From Cucumis sativus (lineage: Eukaryota > Streptophyta > Magnoliopsida > Cucurbitales > Cucurbitaceae), in assembly GCF_000004075.3 (NCBI RefSeq), contig NC_026657.2:10044001-10108000 (forward strand): a stretch of 64,000 bases of DNA, given 5' to 3'. This document shows, piece by piece, positions 22,845 through 32,979 of the stretch. Position 1 is the stretch's first letter. Every line of letters begins with the position of its first letter. The position numbers and the translations under genes are program-made. A model generated the notes under the pieces. It was not told the origin of the DNA. It ran no database searches and saw only the letters and a list, made by a program, of their open reading frames with translations.

Positions 22845-24235
22845 TTTGTTTCTTATCTTTTAAAATATTTCTCTTCGTTAAAATACTATTGTATAATGGT
22901 TTGAATTTTAATTTTTATATTATCAATTACTAATTTTAGTTATTGTAATTCTAATTTCAAAGTAAATCTTAAATTTATTTCTTCAAGTTGTTTTTTTTTT
23001 CTGAAATTGATTAAATAATAATAATTAAGGCTTTTGAGTTTTTAAATTATACCTTACGAAAAACTTGAACCTACCTTATTAAGTAAACAAGTAATTAATA
23101 ATTAATTATGTTAACTATAATTATTGAAATTGAATAAAGGAGCTTATGTTAAATATATCATTTCAACAAATTAACAACATTTGTAGCTTGATTTGTATGT
23201 TTGAATGTACATATTCGAATCTCATCTTGAATACAAATCGGACCACTACTAGAGTTGATCTACTATTCTTCCGATTTAGATTCGAATTGTGGACTCAATG
23301 AATAAAATATTTATGAGTTGATAATTGAAGTAGTGTCAAAGATTTGATGAATTATTTGGTGATTGATATTTTTAAAGAAAAATCACACGAGTCAAAAGTT
23401 TTTACACATTTTAAAATGCACCCTTTAAATAGACTAAACACATGTAACTAATGCATGTCAACTCACCAAAGTTCAATACCTCACGTTCCATTAACTCTTG
23501 GTGGGTTTGGTGTCATCATCATGAGCTTCCATTTAGTAGTGGAATAATTATGCAACAATGCATTGTCTCTTGGTGGGCTAAATGTCATCATCATGAGTCT
23601 CCATATCGCCGACTAAGAGTTAATGATATTATCCAACGACATGTTAGATTTTTCCACTAACTTTAGTTAGAGGATAAAAATTACTATTTCACCATTCAAG
23701 TTAAAATCAAAATATTAACCAAAAGTCGAAATTTTGACTTTTTTACCATTTTTTCCTCATTGACCAGTTTCACCATTTCGAGTATGAATCTGCATTTATT
23801 TTTCCAAAATTTCACTAATAATTTCTTAACAACAATTTTATTGAATAGTATATGATTTGAAGCTACTGTATATAAGTTTTATAACATCAATCCTAACATA
23901 TATCAAGTTAATAGGTAATCAATTTAAAGTTTATTTAAACGATAAAAAATATAAATTATCAAATCAAGTTTAATTTAATAATAATTCACATCACCTTCTA
24001 CTTATTAAATGAAAAATAAAACTAATTACTTAATCTTATGTAGTATATTAAACTTTTTTTAAAAAATAACATAACGTGAAATTCACATTTACAAATACAC
24101 CGATATTCATACTTAACATTGGAGGTCGATGTAACCGGTAATAAACTAGGTAAATTAATTCTTACAAACCAAAAAATCCAAAAAGCAATACATCAAAGTT
24201 TGAGGGTATGATTTAACAAAGATTCTACAATTTTT
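22845..24235. other. AT-rich intergenic DNA with one unclassified GC-richer patch
   Basis: No gene is supported. A patch at about 23.4-23.66 kb is less AT-rich and carries an imperfect direct repeat, entered separately. The rest is AT-rich without recognisable coding, RNA or terminal repeat structure. Confidence 0.5.
23495..23604 (+). repeat. Imperfect direct repeat of a 38-bp unit
   Basis: CTCTTGGTGGGTTTGGTGTC ... CATGAGCTTCCAT (23495-23532) recurs as CTCTTGGTGGGCTAAATGTC ... CATGAGTCTCCAT (23567-23604), 72 bases apart. It looks like part of an older interspersed repeat of unknown class. Confidence 0.65.
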
Positions 24236-24239
24236 TTTT

Positions 24240-24764
24240 CTAACGACTTCCCACCAAATTTTCTTCGTATATCATCATCAATTGTTCTGCTACCTGCTTG
24301 AATTTTCATAAAGAAAAAATAAAATCAAAATTTTATGTTGAAGTCATTGTAATCTCGATGTTGTGTAATGAATTTTTACCTGTTCGATGCTGCCATCTTC
24401 AATCTCGGTGTTGAAGGAGAGCAATAGAGTTTCATGGAGCAGATTTTCTAGATCTTCCACGTATAAAGGAGCTGCATTAATGGAAGCAAAAACGCACGCA
24501 TCAAAAAATTATTGAAGAAGGTTATTTTAATGGCGGATGTTGATTTACAGAAGAGGGATAATAACGTTTGGAATGAGAGAACCAAGAGAAGACATCAGAG
24601 ACGAGATTCAGTGATTTTTGGTGAGAGTCGCGACCTCCCCATTGATTTTCAATGGCCATTTGAAGGCCGTCCCACCGTGAAAACACTGATGAAATAGCCA
24701 TTTGGAGGTTGGAGACAGATCCCGCCTTGTAATTGGTTGAGGTTAATCCATCAATTGGCTCCAT
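24240..24764 (-). CDS. TSR2: TSR2-like pre-rRNA processing protein, C-terminally short (114 aa, 3 exons)
   Basis: Minus-strand exons 24764-24566, 24471-24380 and 24293-24240 join in frame to 114 residues. The product carries the TSR2 core almost end to end: SVFSRWDGLQMAIENQWGGR, DVFSWFSHSKPPLYVEDLEN, LSFNTEIEDGSIEQVAEQLM. TSR2 is a ribosome-biogenesis factor, in yeast an escort of Rps26 needed for 20S pre-rRNA cleavage. Plant relatives I recall continue after MMIYEE with a conserved EECL-x-GN segment and an acidic tail. Here the frame ends 5 residues later (NLVGSR, stop at 24240) and is followed by an A/T run, so the tail is missing. Donor of exon 1 is weak (AAAC|GTTATT). The gene is either a minimal functional copy, a misjudged last exon, or a dying gene. 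It is divergent from the LOI1-like gene. Confidence 0.72.
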
Positions 24765-25125
24765 GGATGAACCTCAGAATTTCGTCTTCGTTTTTGCTCT
24801 CCCTCTTCCTAAACCTCGAAATCTTCTTTTTCCTTTGTCTCTCCTAACTGAGTTATCAGAGAATGAGAGAGAGAGGGCGGTTGGATTCAGTAATTAATGG
24901 CAGAATTGGGCGGAGAGAAAATCGGAGATGTGTTTTGAGAGAGAGGCGGAGAGACATTCGGGCTTTTTTTTTTAATATATATATATATTCAAATGATAGA
25001 GCTCGATTCCATGGCTTCTCGAATTCCCGCCAAATTCAACTGAATCGAAGTAACTTCATAGAAGAAGATTCTTTGTTTCTTCTTCATTCTGATCTAACAG
25101 ATAATGATCTTTGCGATTTTCAACC
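24765..25125. promoter_or_regulatory. 361-bp divergent promoter between TSR2-like and LOI1-like genes
   Basis: Only 361 bases separate the two start codons, so both leaders and promoters must share them. The middle holds a CT-rich stretch (CTCTCCCTCTTCC and TTTGTCTCTCC), a GAGAGAGAGGG tract near 24865 and a TATATATATAT run near 24976-24987 that could act as a TATA element for the plus gene. Shared regulation is inference. Confidence 0.5.
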
Positions 25126-25286
25126 ATGCCGTTTCTCTCGCAAAACTCGCTCGCTTCAGTGGTCGAATTGGCCGTATCGGTTCGCTCTTCTCTTCTTGGC
25201 CGAGCCGCCCACGCCCAAATTCTCAAAACCCTAAAAACCCCCTTTCCAGCCTTCCTCTACAACCACCTGGTGAACATGTACGCTAA
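25104..25286 (+). other. Upstream ORF overlapping the LOI1-like start codon
   Basis: An ATG at 25104, 22 bases before the main ATG and in another frame, opens a 60-codon frame that runs through the main start to 25286. Its -3 position is A, so ribosomes may use it. If the transcript starts upstream of 25104 this would reduce translation of the PPR protein. The peptide itself shows no family resemblance. Confidence 0.5.
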
Positions 25287-27329
25287 ACTTGACCATCTTA
25301 ACTCGGCCAAACTCATCCTTGAACTCGCCCCTTGCCGCTCCGTTGTTACTTGGACTGCCCTCATTGCCGGTTCAGTCCAAAACGGCTGTTTTGTTTCCGC
25401 TCTGCTTCACTTCTCCGACATGCTAAGTGACTGTGTTCGACCCAATGACTTCACTTTCCCTTGCGTTCTCAAAGCCTCCACTGGCCTTCGCATGGATACG
25501 ACAGGCAAACAACTACATGCGCTTGCGGTTAAGGAGGGATTAATAAACGATGTCTTCGTCGGGTGCAGTGTCTTCGACATGTACAGCAAATTGGGGTTTC
25601 TTAATGACGCATACAAGGTTTTTGATGAAATGCCTCATAGAAACCTCGAGACGTGGAATGCGTATATATCTAATTCTGTGCTCCATGGGCGACCTGAAGA
25701 CTCTGTTATTGCATTTATTGAGCTACTTCGAGTTGGTGGGAAGCCAGATTCCATAACATTTTGTGCTTTTTTGAATGCGTGTTCAGACAAACTAGGCCTG
25801 GGGCCTGGGTGTCAGCTTCATGGGTTCATTATTCGAAGTGGGTATGGGCAGAACGTCTCTGTTTCAAATGGGTTGATTGATTTTTATGGGAAATGTGGGG
25901 AGGTTGAATGTTCTGAGATGGTTTTTGATAGAATGGGAGAGCGGAACAGCGTATCTTGGTCCTCTTTGATAGCTGCTTACGTTCAAAACAACGAGGAAGA
26001 GAAGGCTTCCTGCTTATTCTTGCGAGCAAGGAAAGAGGATATCGAACCAACTGATTTTATGGTATCAAGTGTGCTTTGTGCCTGTGCTGGTCTTTCAGAA
26101 ATCGAGTTTGGAAGGTCAGTTCAAGCACTAGCCGTCAAGGCTTGTGTAGAGCAGAACATCTTTGTTGCAAGTGCACTGGTTGACATGTATGGAAAATGTG
26201 GAAGTATTGATAACGCTGAGCAGGCCTTCAACGCGATGCCAGAGAGAAACTTGGTGTCTTGGAATGCATTGTTGGGCGGATATGCGCACCAAGGTCATGC
26301 AAACAAGGCTGTGGCATTGCTCGAGGAGATGACATCGGCGGCAGGCATTGTGCCAAGCTATGTTAGTTTGATCTGTGCATTATCAGCTTGCAGTAGAGCA
26401 GGAGATTTGAAGACGGGGATGAAGATTTTTGAGTCCATGAAAGAAAGGTACGGTGTGGAACCAGGGCCAGAGCATTATGCTTGCTTGGTAGATTTGCTTG
26501 GACGTGCTGGAATGGTGGAATGTGCTTATGATTTTATAAAGAGGATGCCATTTCCTCCTACAATCTCAATCTGGGGTGCTCTGTTGGGGGCTTGCCGAAT
26601 GCATGGGAAGCCAGAGTTGGGGAAGTTGGCCGCTGAGAAGCTGTTTGAACTTGATCCAAAAGACTCTGGAAATCACGTTGTGCTGTCTAATATGTTTGCT
26701 GCAACCGGAAGGTAACCCAATTTCAAATTTCACTACACTCTTATATTCATCTACATTCTAAAGTTAGCTCATTACTCGTAATATCTTTTATCAATATCAA
26801 TTAGAAAAGAATGACTTTATAACAATTTAAATTGATAGATCATTGTTTACTTTAACATTTTATTCGTATTCTACTGCTATTCGTTCAGTGAGTTAGAATT
26901 CAACTTAAAATCCGGTAGGTTACTACTGTATTATTAGATTTCCTACATTGAAGTTTAAAGACAAACTTCTTTAATACTAAATAAAATCACCACTAAATCT
27001 TGAACTACTGAATTGTGATATACTTAATCTTTAACATTCTTCAAGACTTTGATTTCTCAAATTCTACGGTAAATTGATTGGGAGGTGAATTCAGATGGGA
27101 AGAAGTGACTGTCGTACGAAATGAGATGAAAGAGGTAGGGATCAAAAAAGGAGCTGGGTTCAGTTGGATAACAGTAGACAGTAGAATTCATATGTTTCAA
27201 GCGAAAGACAAGAGCCATGAGAAGGACCCTGAAATTCAGGACATCCTGGGAAAGCTGAGAAAGGAGATGCAGGATGCTGCTGGTTGCATTGCAGACCCCA
27301 ATTATGCCCTTTTCGAAGTGTCGAATTAA
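25126..27329 (+). CDS. LOI1: PLS-class PPR protein, LOI1/MEF11-like, lacking the DYW domain (606 aa, 2 exons)
   Basis: Exon 1 is 25126-26711 and exon 2 is 27095-27329; AG|GTAACC joins ...TTCAG|A to restore R-W-E-E-V. The frame is open back to 25111 but the first ATG is 25126. The product resembles Arabidopsis LOI1/MEF11 (At4g14850) along its length: RAAHAQILKT, NHLVNMYAKLDH, NDFTFPCVLKA, RNLETWNAYISNSV, GLIDFYGKCGE, ASALVDMYGKCGS, EHYACLVDLLGRAGMVE, PTISIWGALLGACRMHGKP, and the E region GIKKGAGFSWITV. MEF11 is a mitochondrial C-to-U RNA editing factor and is known to affect isoprenoid inhibitor responses. The Arabidopsis protein is about 684 residues and ends in DYW. Here the frame stops after CIADPNYALFEVSN, so the deaminase-like domain is absent and nothing like it appears downstream. 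A targeting peptide is not obvious. Identity as the LOI1 orthologue is supported by neighbouring genes. Confidence 0.88.
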
Positions 27330-28052
27330 CCAGATATGGCTGCCACCACAAGAGCAATGCTCTTGCCGTCAATTCTGCAGGTATTAAACTCATCTCTAGT
27401 GAGCAATCAAGAATTAACGTTATTATTTGTTTTTTTCGAGATTATTTGAACAGTTACTACTTCCCCCCTCCGTATATTCTCAAATTATCTCATTGTAAAC
27501 TGTAATTGTTAAAATTCTAAACTTCCAATCCTCTCTACCTGATTATTTTCCAAGTTTCTTAATTTTTTTCCCTCTTTTGTCGTTTCTTATGCAGTTGAAT
27601 AATTAACTATTAGGTAGCCGAATTATCCAAACTAGATTGACAAACAAAGTTTAAAGTAATATCATCTCGTAAATTCGTTGCAGGGAATAAACACATCCAA
27701 CCCAAAAGCTTATAAGTTTGACAAAATTTCCAAATCATTCTCTTAGATATGATAATACTTTCCTCCAGTACCTATAAATTTTCAGAAACTGCCATCTGTA
27801 ATCAAACTCAGCCAAGTGTCAAGCAATGGGAACTCCATTCTCCTCAGTGGATTTCTCAAGCTTTCCCCACTAACCATCTGTACATTAAATCGTCAAATCA
27901 CCCTCCTTCTTCTCTACATTCAACACTTGTCCCAACACAACTAAATCCTACACCCACCTCTTCCACTCACCAATCTCTTCAAATAACGAATAGCAAAATT
28001 TTGCCCCATCGCAGAAAGAAACCTCATTTGGTTTTTGATCTTGTGTTAAATC
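27330..28052. other. Spacer between the PPR gene and the SMP gene
   Basis: Contains the 3' UTR of the LOI1-like gene and the promoter of the SMP gene. No DYW-type coding sequence remains here. From about 27.84 kb the composition turns C-rich (CCTCCTTCTTCTC and CCACCTCTTCCACTC), as expected for a 5' leader. I see no ABRE or RY box, which is unexpected for a seed-maturation gene. Confidence 0.5.
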
Positions 28053-30049
28053 ATGAGTCAAGAACAACCACGCAGGGACGAACAACTGCAGCAGTCTCGC
28101 CGGAACGACGATGAGCAGCTTGAAACCATCAAATACGGTGACATTTTCAACGTCTCGGGCGACCTAGCCGCGAACCCCATCGCACCTGAGGATGCTCGAA
28201 TGATGGCCAGTGCTGAAACGAGGGTGTTGGGGCAAATGCATGAAACTGGTCCGGCCGATGTCATGCGAGCCGCCGCCGCTCGCAATGTTCGAGTTGGACT
28301 TCTTAGTAGCCGTGATATTAGCGATGTTGCTAAAAGTCAAGGCATTAACATCAGCGAGACCGATGTTCCGGGAGCCCGCGTCGTCACTGAATGCGTTGCC
28401 GGGCAGGTCCCCCCATCTTGATCTCTCCCATCGTTTCATCTGTTTTTTTCCTCTCTGTATTATTCCTTGAAATTTTTCTGGTCGTATTTTTTATCATTTA
28501 AATTTGATTTTTCTAGTGGGTAACATTTTTTCCCTATAGATTTTCACTGGTACGAAATAACTTGAAAAAATGCATTTTTCTTTTTAGGATGAAAAGGGGT
28601 CTAATTCTTAGTGTCAGAAATTTCTGTATTTTGTTTTCTTCTAAATTTACTTTAATTGAGTATTTTATTGCGTGAGCTTGTTAACGAATTTTAACTTTCA
28701 TTTAGGTGTGAGGACTAAATTGAAAGCCAAAGGGATTAATCGTTAGAAACACGGAATTTAATCAATTTTTTTAATAGCTACATACTCCTAAAATTGGTCA
28801 GAAAATGTAGTTTCATCTTAACTTGAAGAAGGAACATGCTTAGGATTAGGATGTCCGCCCCATTCTTTTGCCGTCGGCTTTCTTCTTTTTTCTTTAAGTC
28901 TTTATTAAATATTTGAGTTTATTCTTTTGTACATCAACAAAAAGATGGGTGATGTCTATGAGGCGTCATATATTCAATGTTTCATTTATTTAACTCTCCA
29001 GGTTGTTGGACAGTATTTGGACACGACAATGACGAGTGGGGTAGAGATGCCGGAGCAGGATGTAATCACGATCGGACAAGCCTTGGAAGCGGCATGTCAA
29101 ATGATAGGAAACAAGCCGGTGGAGCAGAGTGATGCTGCAGCAATTCAAGCCGCAGAGGTCTGTGCAACCGGCAACAACGCCATAAACCCAGGTGGGCTTG
29201 GCGCCACTGCCCAAGCGGCAGCAATTTTCAATGCTAGAATGGATCGAGATGAGGACAAGATCAAGCTCAACTATGTCCTTACGGTATTAGAACTACATAT
29301 CTAAACTGTGCCCTATGACATTCTATTCTATACTTAATGAAATTCACAAGGGAGAAGAGACTTCACATTTCTTTTTCTTCTTAATTAAATAAGTCGTTGC
29401 TGATTGGTTTTGGGATTTGAGTCATCTTTATCTGATAAGAACTATTTTATTAGTTTTTTACTACAAGAATATAGCTTTTTTTACCACAAGAATAGTGGAG
29501 AATTGAACTCCTTGAAGCCATGCTAATACCACTTCGCTTGATTTGGCTGAATTACATTTAGCAGCTAGAATTGCCAGCTGCTAACAAACTCTCACTTTTT
29601 CTTGACTGACTACTATACAAAACTTTTAGTCTAACGTATTTCAGTTTCTCTAGTTGAGCAGTAGCAGATATCACTAGATTTTTACCAATGTATAGCTTAG
29701 ACATTTTCTTTACAAAAGCAAATCCAATTACACTTCTACAGTTACAACTTATCACCCTTTTCAATCTGAACAGGAGGCAACTGAAAAACTGGCGACAGAC
29801 AAGGCAGTGAGCCGTCAGGATGTGGAGGGGGTTGTGAGCGCAGAGCTGAGGAACAATCCAAGCATGACAACGCACCCAGGTGGGGTAGCAGCTTCGATCA
29901 CTGCCGCTGCACGACTGAACGAGGGCAATGCAGAGGGGGTGGTGAGCGCAGATCTGAGGAACAATCCAAGCCTGACAACACACCCAGATGGGTTGGCAGC
30001 CTCCATCATCGCCACCGCGGATCTGAATGAGGATGGTTCAGGTATATGA
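28053..30049 (+). CDS. SMP-domain late embryogenesis abundant protein, RAB28-like (303 aa, 3 exons)
   Basis: Exons 28053-28406, 29002-29283 and 29774-30049 join in phase 0 to 303 residues. Domain 1 is about residues 25-85 (IKYGDIFNVSGDLAANPIAP, PADVMRAAAARN), domain 2 about 140-205 (ITIGQALEAACQMIGNKP, SDAAAIQAAEV), and domain 3 starts about 212 (EATEKLATDKAVSRQDVEGV). This is the seed maturation protein (SMP/LEA_5, D-34) family: hydrophilic, Ala-rich proteins of late embryos, cytosolic or nuclear, thought to protect cell contents on drying. The usual length is about 260. The excess here is a tandem copy of the last 36 residues: EGVVSAELRNNPSMTTHPGG... is followed directly by EGVVSADLRNNPSLTTHPDG.... 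The stop-codon region is duplicated as well. Confidence 0.93.
29825..30040 (+). repeat. In-frame 108-bp tandem duplication inside SMP exon 3
   Basis: Two abutting 36-codon units (29825-29932 and 29933-30040) encode nearly the same peptide, E-G-V-V-S-A-[E/D]-L-R-N-N-P-S-[M/L]-T-T-H-P and so on. Conservation is high at both DNA and protein level in the first two thirds and lower near the end. The SMP family normally has one such unit here. Confidence 0.9.
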
Positions 30050-30146
30050 AAAAGTAACAGCAGCTTTAACCGAGAGTTTTGGGTGAGTGTTTAGGTATAT
30101 GAAAAAGTAAACAGCAACTTAAGTGAGAGTTGTGAGTAAGTGTTTT
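30040..30146 (+). repeat. Tandem duplication across the SMP stop codon and 3' UTR
   Basis: AGGTATATGAAAAAGTAACA... (30040-30092) is repeated at 30093-30146 as AGGTATATGAAAAAGTAAAC..., with about 80% identity over 53 bases. The unit includes the TGA stop context, so two duplication events, one coding and one at the stop, lie back to back. Confidence 0.85.
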
Positions 30147-32040
30147 GGAAATGAAGTGTGTTGGTGTGATCAGGATTTTAGTTTCTGATGAATACCGTTA
30201 TTTGTGCCTTTGAAAACAAAACTCTGCTCCAGAAGAAAGCGGTTATTATTTTTACTTTCTTTTTCTTTCGTTAGTTTTTTGAAATTGAGAGGTAAATAAG
30301 AAGAGGAGGGGGAAAACCAGCTGTTGATTTCAGAATGTGTTGACTGTTCACTGTGTAGTCAGGTTTTTTTGTTTTTATTTCAAAAGGATTGAGAAAGTGT
30401 TCATGGATATGGATTGGTCTCTCTCTGCAGGTTCTATTTCAAATTTGTTTAATTGTTCTTGTTTTCTTTTCATTTTTTAGAATTGGTTAACTTTTTTTTA
30501 CAAAGGGAAAAAGTTTAGTTTGAAAGTGTGAACTCCTTATTATTACAATTTTTACCACCCATCTTATAGAAACATTTTGATTTTTTTTTTCGTTAGATTT
30601 AAGATACATTTGAATTTTTTTTCTTAGATTTAAGATAAGAACTTCTCAAGTAATTCTTTACTTTCCATTTTCTCCTTAGATTTGACCCATCTTTTATTTT
30701 TCTTAAAATAAATAGATTTATCTGAAAAGGAGCTATTTTTTTAAATAAAAATTTGAATATGAAAGAGGAAACAGATGGTTGGCTTTCACCTCCGAGAAAG
30801 AAGATCTTAAATTTGGTAATAGTTTCAAGTATTTTCAAATACAATTGTTTCCTGTAAATTTGGTAATATTTTCAAGTATTTTCAAAATACAATTGTTTCC
30901 TTCTACAGAAGTGTTAGGTTATTGGATAAATATTTGTTTTTCTTAAAATAAGAGAATGTATTAAATATGAGTCAAACAAATATTGAAGTCATTATTTTTT
31001 ATAAAGTGATAAAATATTGGTGGAAGTATCTCCAAAAAGAAGAAAAACACAAATGTATTTAAAAAAGTTATGGAGATGTCCATTACCATATTACATTAGT
31101 AACGGTTTTGTCTTCATATGTTTTTGAGGTTTTTACATTTACTTCACCAACGGACACCAATTTCTATTTATAAACTGATTTTCAGAAGAAAGAAAAAATT
31201 ACGATAACAATAAAAGATTCAAATTACAAACCTACAGAAGGAAGAAGAAAAAACATGATGACTAAAAACCAAGTACCATTTGCTGGAGATCAAGTGTATG
31301 TTACTTTTAATCTATGAAAGTCATCTTTTATGATAACTTTTAATCTCTCTTCTTGATTACTTGTTCTTTAATACTCGTTCGATTCTTTGATAATTTTGAT
31401 TTCTTTTTAGCTTTCTATATAAACACTTAAAATTTGTTGATTTATCTCATATGTTGTGTCGAGACTTTGAACTTTGGTCAACTAGGAATACATTGATCTT
31501 GGTACTAATATTGAATATGTAACAAATTTGGCAAAGAGTAATACAAGTAACTAATTCTTCTTTTGGAATGTAGTTGGATTCTTTCTCAACTCCACTAATT
31601 AGGTTATTTATAAAAGCCTTGACCATTTGAAACGTAATAATTCAATTTTTTATAAAAAGGAAAAAAGTTTGAATATAACAAAAAATTTAATTTGGTCAAC
31701 GTTGTTTATCTTTCAATACTTCAGAATTAAAATATATACTTTCTTTCAAATCTTACCCGTGATTAAATCAAGCTTAGCTTAGATTGTTCTCGAGAGGCAA
31801 GTAGTCTTGAATTCTCTGTACTTAAATTGATATGCATACAAATTTTGGCAACCTATACAAAAAAAGATTACTAAAGAATTTGGACAATATATTTAATATG
31901 ATAATAGTCTTCTAACAAAATAAAAGAGATATGAATTTAGATTTGTAGTATTAACGCAAACTCTATCGTCATTTGTAAATTCAAGACTCTTCCAATTGTT
32001 TGTGACATAAGATTAATAAATAATGTAACCTAAAGTTTTA
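30147..32040. other. AT-rich intergenic DNA, OFP promoter at its right end
   Basis: No coding signal. Near 30810-30905 an imperfect direct repeat (AATTTGGTAATA[G/T]TTTCAAGTATTTTCAAA) occurs twice about 45 bases apart. The rest is AT-rich. Confidence 0.5.
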
Positions 32041-32058
32041 AAGAGTATGAAATAGTAG

Positions 32059-32059
<1 letters not shown>

Positions 32060-32094
<35 letters not shown>
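32060..32094. repeat. (TA)n microsatellite upstream of the OFP gene
   Basis: An uninterrupted TA run of about 16 units lies roughly 270 bases before the OFP start codon, followed by (CT)n tracts at about 32291-32312 and 32338-32350 in the likely 5' leader. Both are length-variable classes of repeat. Confidence 0.9.
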
Positions 32095-32097
<3 letters not shown>

Positions 32098-32361
32098 AAA
32101 AAGAGATATTACATATGCCAACATTTATTTCTACTTCTGCATGTGTTTCCTTAAGTCTTCCAAAACTTTGATACATTTGATCATTTAATTTAACTTTCTT
32201 TGCATTTTTAATTTTCTCACTTTTTGGTTTGGTTTTGGTGACCTTTTTTTGAGGCCCCCACTCTCTCTTTTTAAAGAACCTTATAATAATCTCTCTCTCT
32301 CTCTCTCTCTCAAAACAATTCCCATTCTCCACTCTCCACTCTCTCTCTCTCAACAAAAAAA

Positions 32362-32979
32362 ATGTCATCTTTGAAGAAAAGAAATTTCCACCTCTGGTTC
32401 TCAAAGCTCCGCTGCTTTCCGGCCACCGTCAAACCCTCATCGCCGCCGCAAACGCCCAACAAGAAACCATTTTCCATTACCCACTTGGAAAACTCCGACT
32501 ATTCTTCTACCTCCACCGCTGCTGACGACGGTTTCTTCTCCGACGACTCCTCTTCTGATTCCGACGCCATCGTCCCTGACTTCTCCGCTGCCGTCGCTTC
32601 CCACCGGTTCTTCTTCTCCTCTCCTGGCTGCTCCAACTCTATTTTTGACTCCTCTCCCGACACGCACCACAGCACCGCCGTTTCCGCCGCCGTACACGGC
32701 GGCGTCGAAGTTAGGAAGGTTTCAATGGACCCATTTGTGGATTTTAGAGCGTCAATGCAGGAGATGGTCGAAGCGAGAGATCGGCCAGTGGACGTCCGGC
32801 GAGATTGGGAGTATCTGCAGGAGCTTCTTCTTTGTTATCTTCAAATCAACCCCGTTGATACTCATAAGTTTATATTAAGAGCTTTCTCCGACCTCGTTGT
32901 TTATTTGCTGGAATCCTCGCCGGAGTCATTCTCCGACCGCCGTATTCGGCCGCACAATATCAACTCAAACAGCTGGTAA
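32362..32979 (+). CDS. OVATE family protein (OFP11/13-like, 205 aa)
   Basis: Single exon from the first ATG after a CT-rich leader. The N-terminus is basic and short (SSLKKRNFHLWFSKLRCF). Residues 24-115 are a disordered Pro/Ser/Asp-rich region with an acidic patch (DDGFFSDDSSSDSD). Residues about 117-184 form the OVATE domain: VRKVSMDPFVDFRASMQEMV, WEYLQELLLCYLQINPVDTH, and FILRAFSDLVVYLL. OFPs are plant transcriptional repressors that bind TALE homeodomain and TRM proteins and shape fruits and other organs. The length and compact architecture fit the small OFP11/13/15-18 group. Position between LOI1-like and SECE1-like genes matches my memory of AtOFP11 (At4g14860). Regulatory repeats lie just upstream. 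Confidence 0.93.
   Translation: MSSLKKRNFHLWFSKLRCFPATVKPSSPPQTPNKKPFSITHLENSDYSSTSTAADDGFFSDDSSSDSDAIVPDFSAAVASHRFFFSSPGCSNSIFDSSPDTHHSTAVSAAVHGGVEVRKVSMDPFVDFRASMQEMVEARDRPVDVRRDWEYLQELLLCYLQINPVDTHKFILRAFSDLVVYLLESSPESFSDRRIRPHNINSNSW

Noticed and set aside
27749-28114. 121-codon frame overlapping the SMP start
   Set aside because: It covers the C-rich leader and crosses the SMP start in another frame; no conservation signal.
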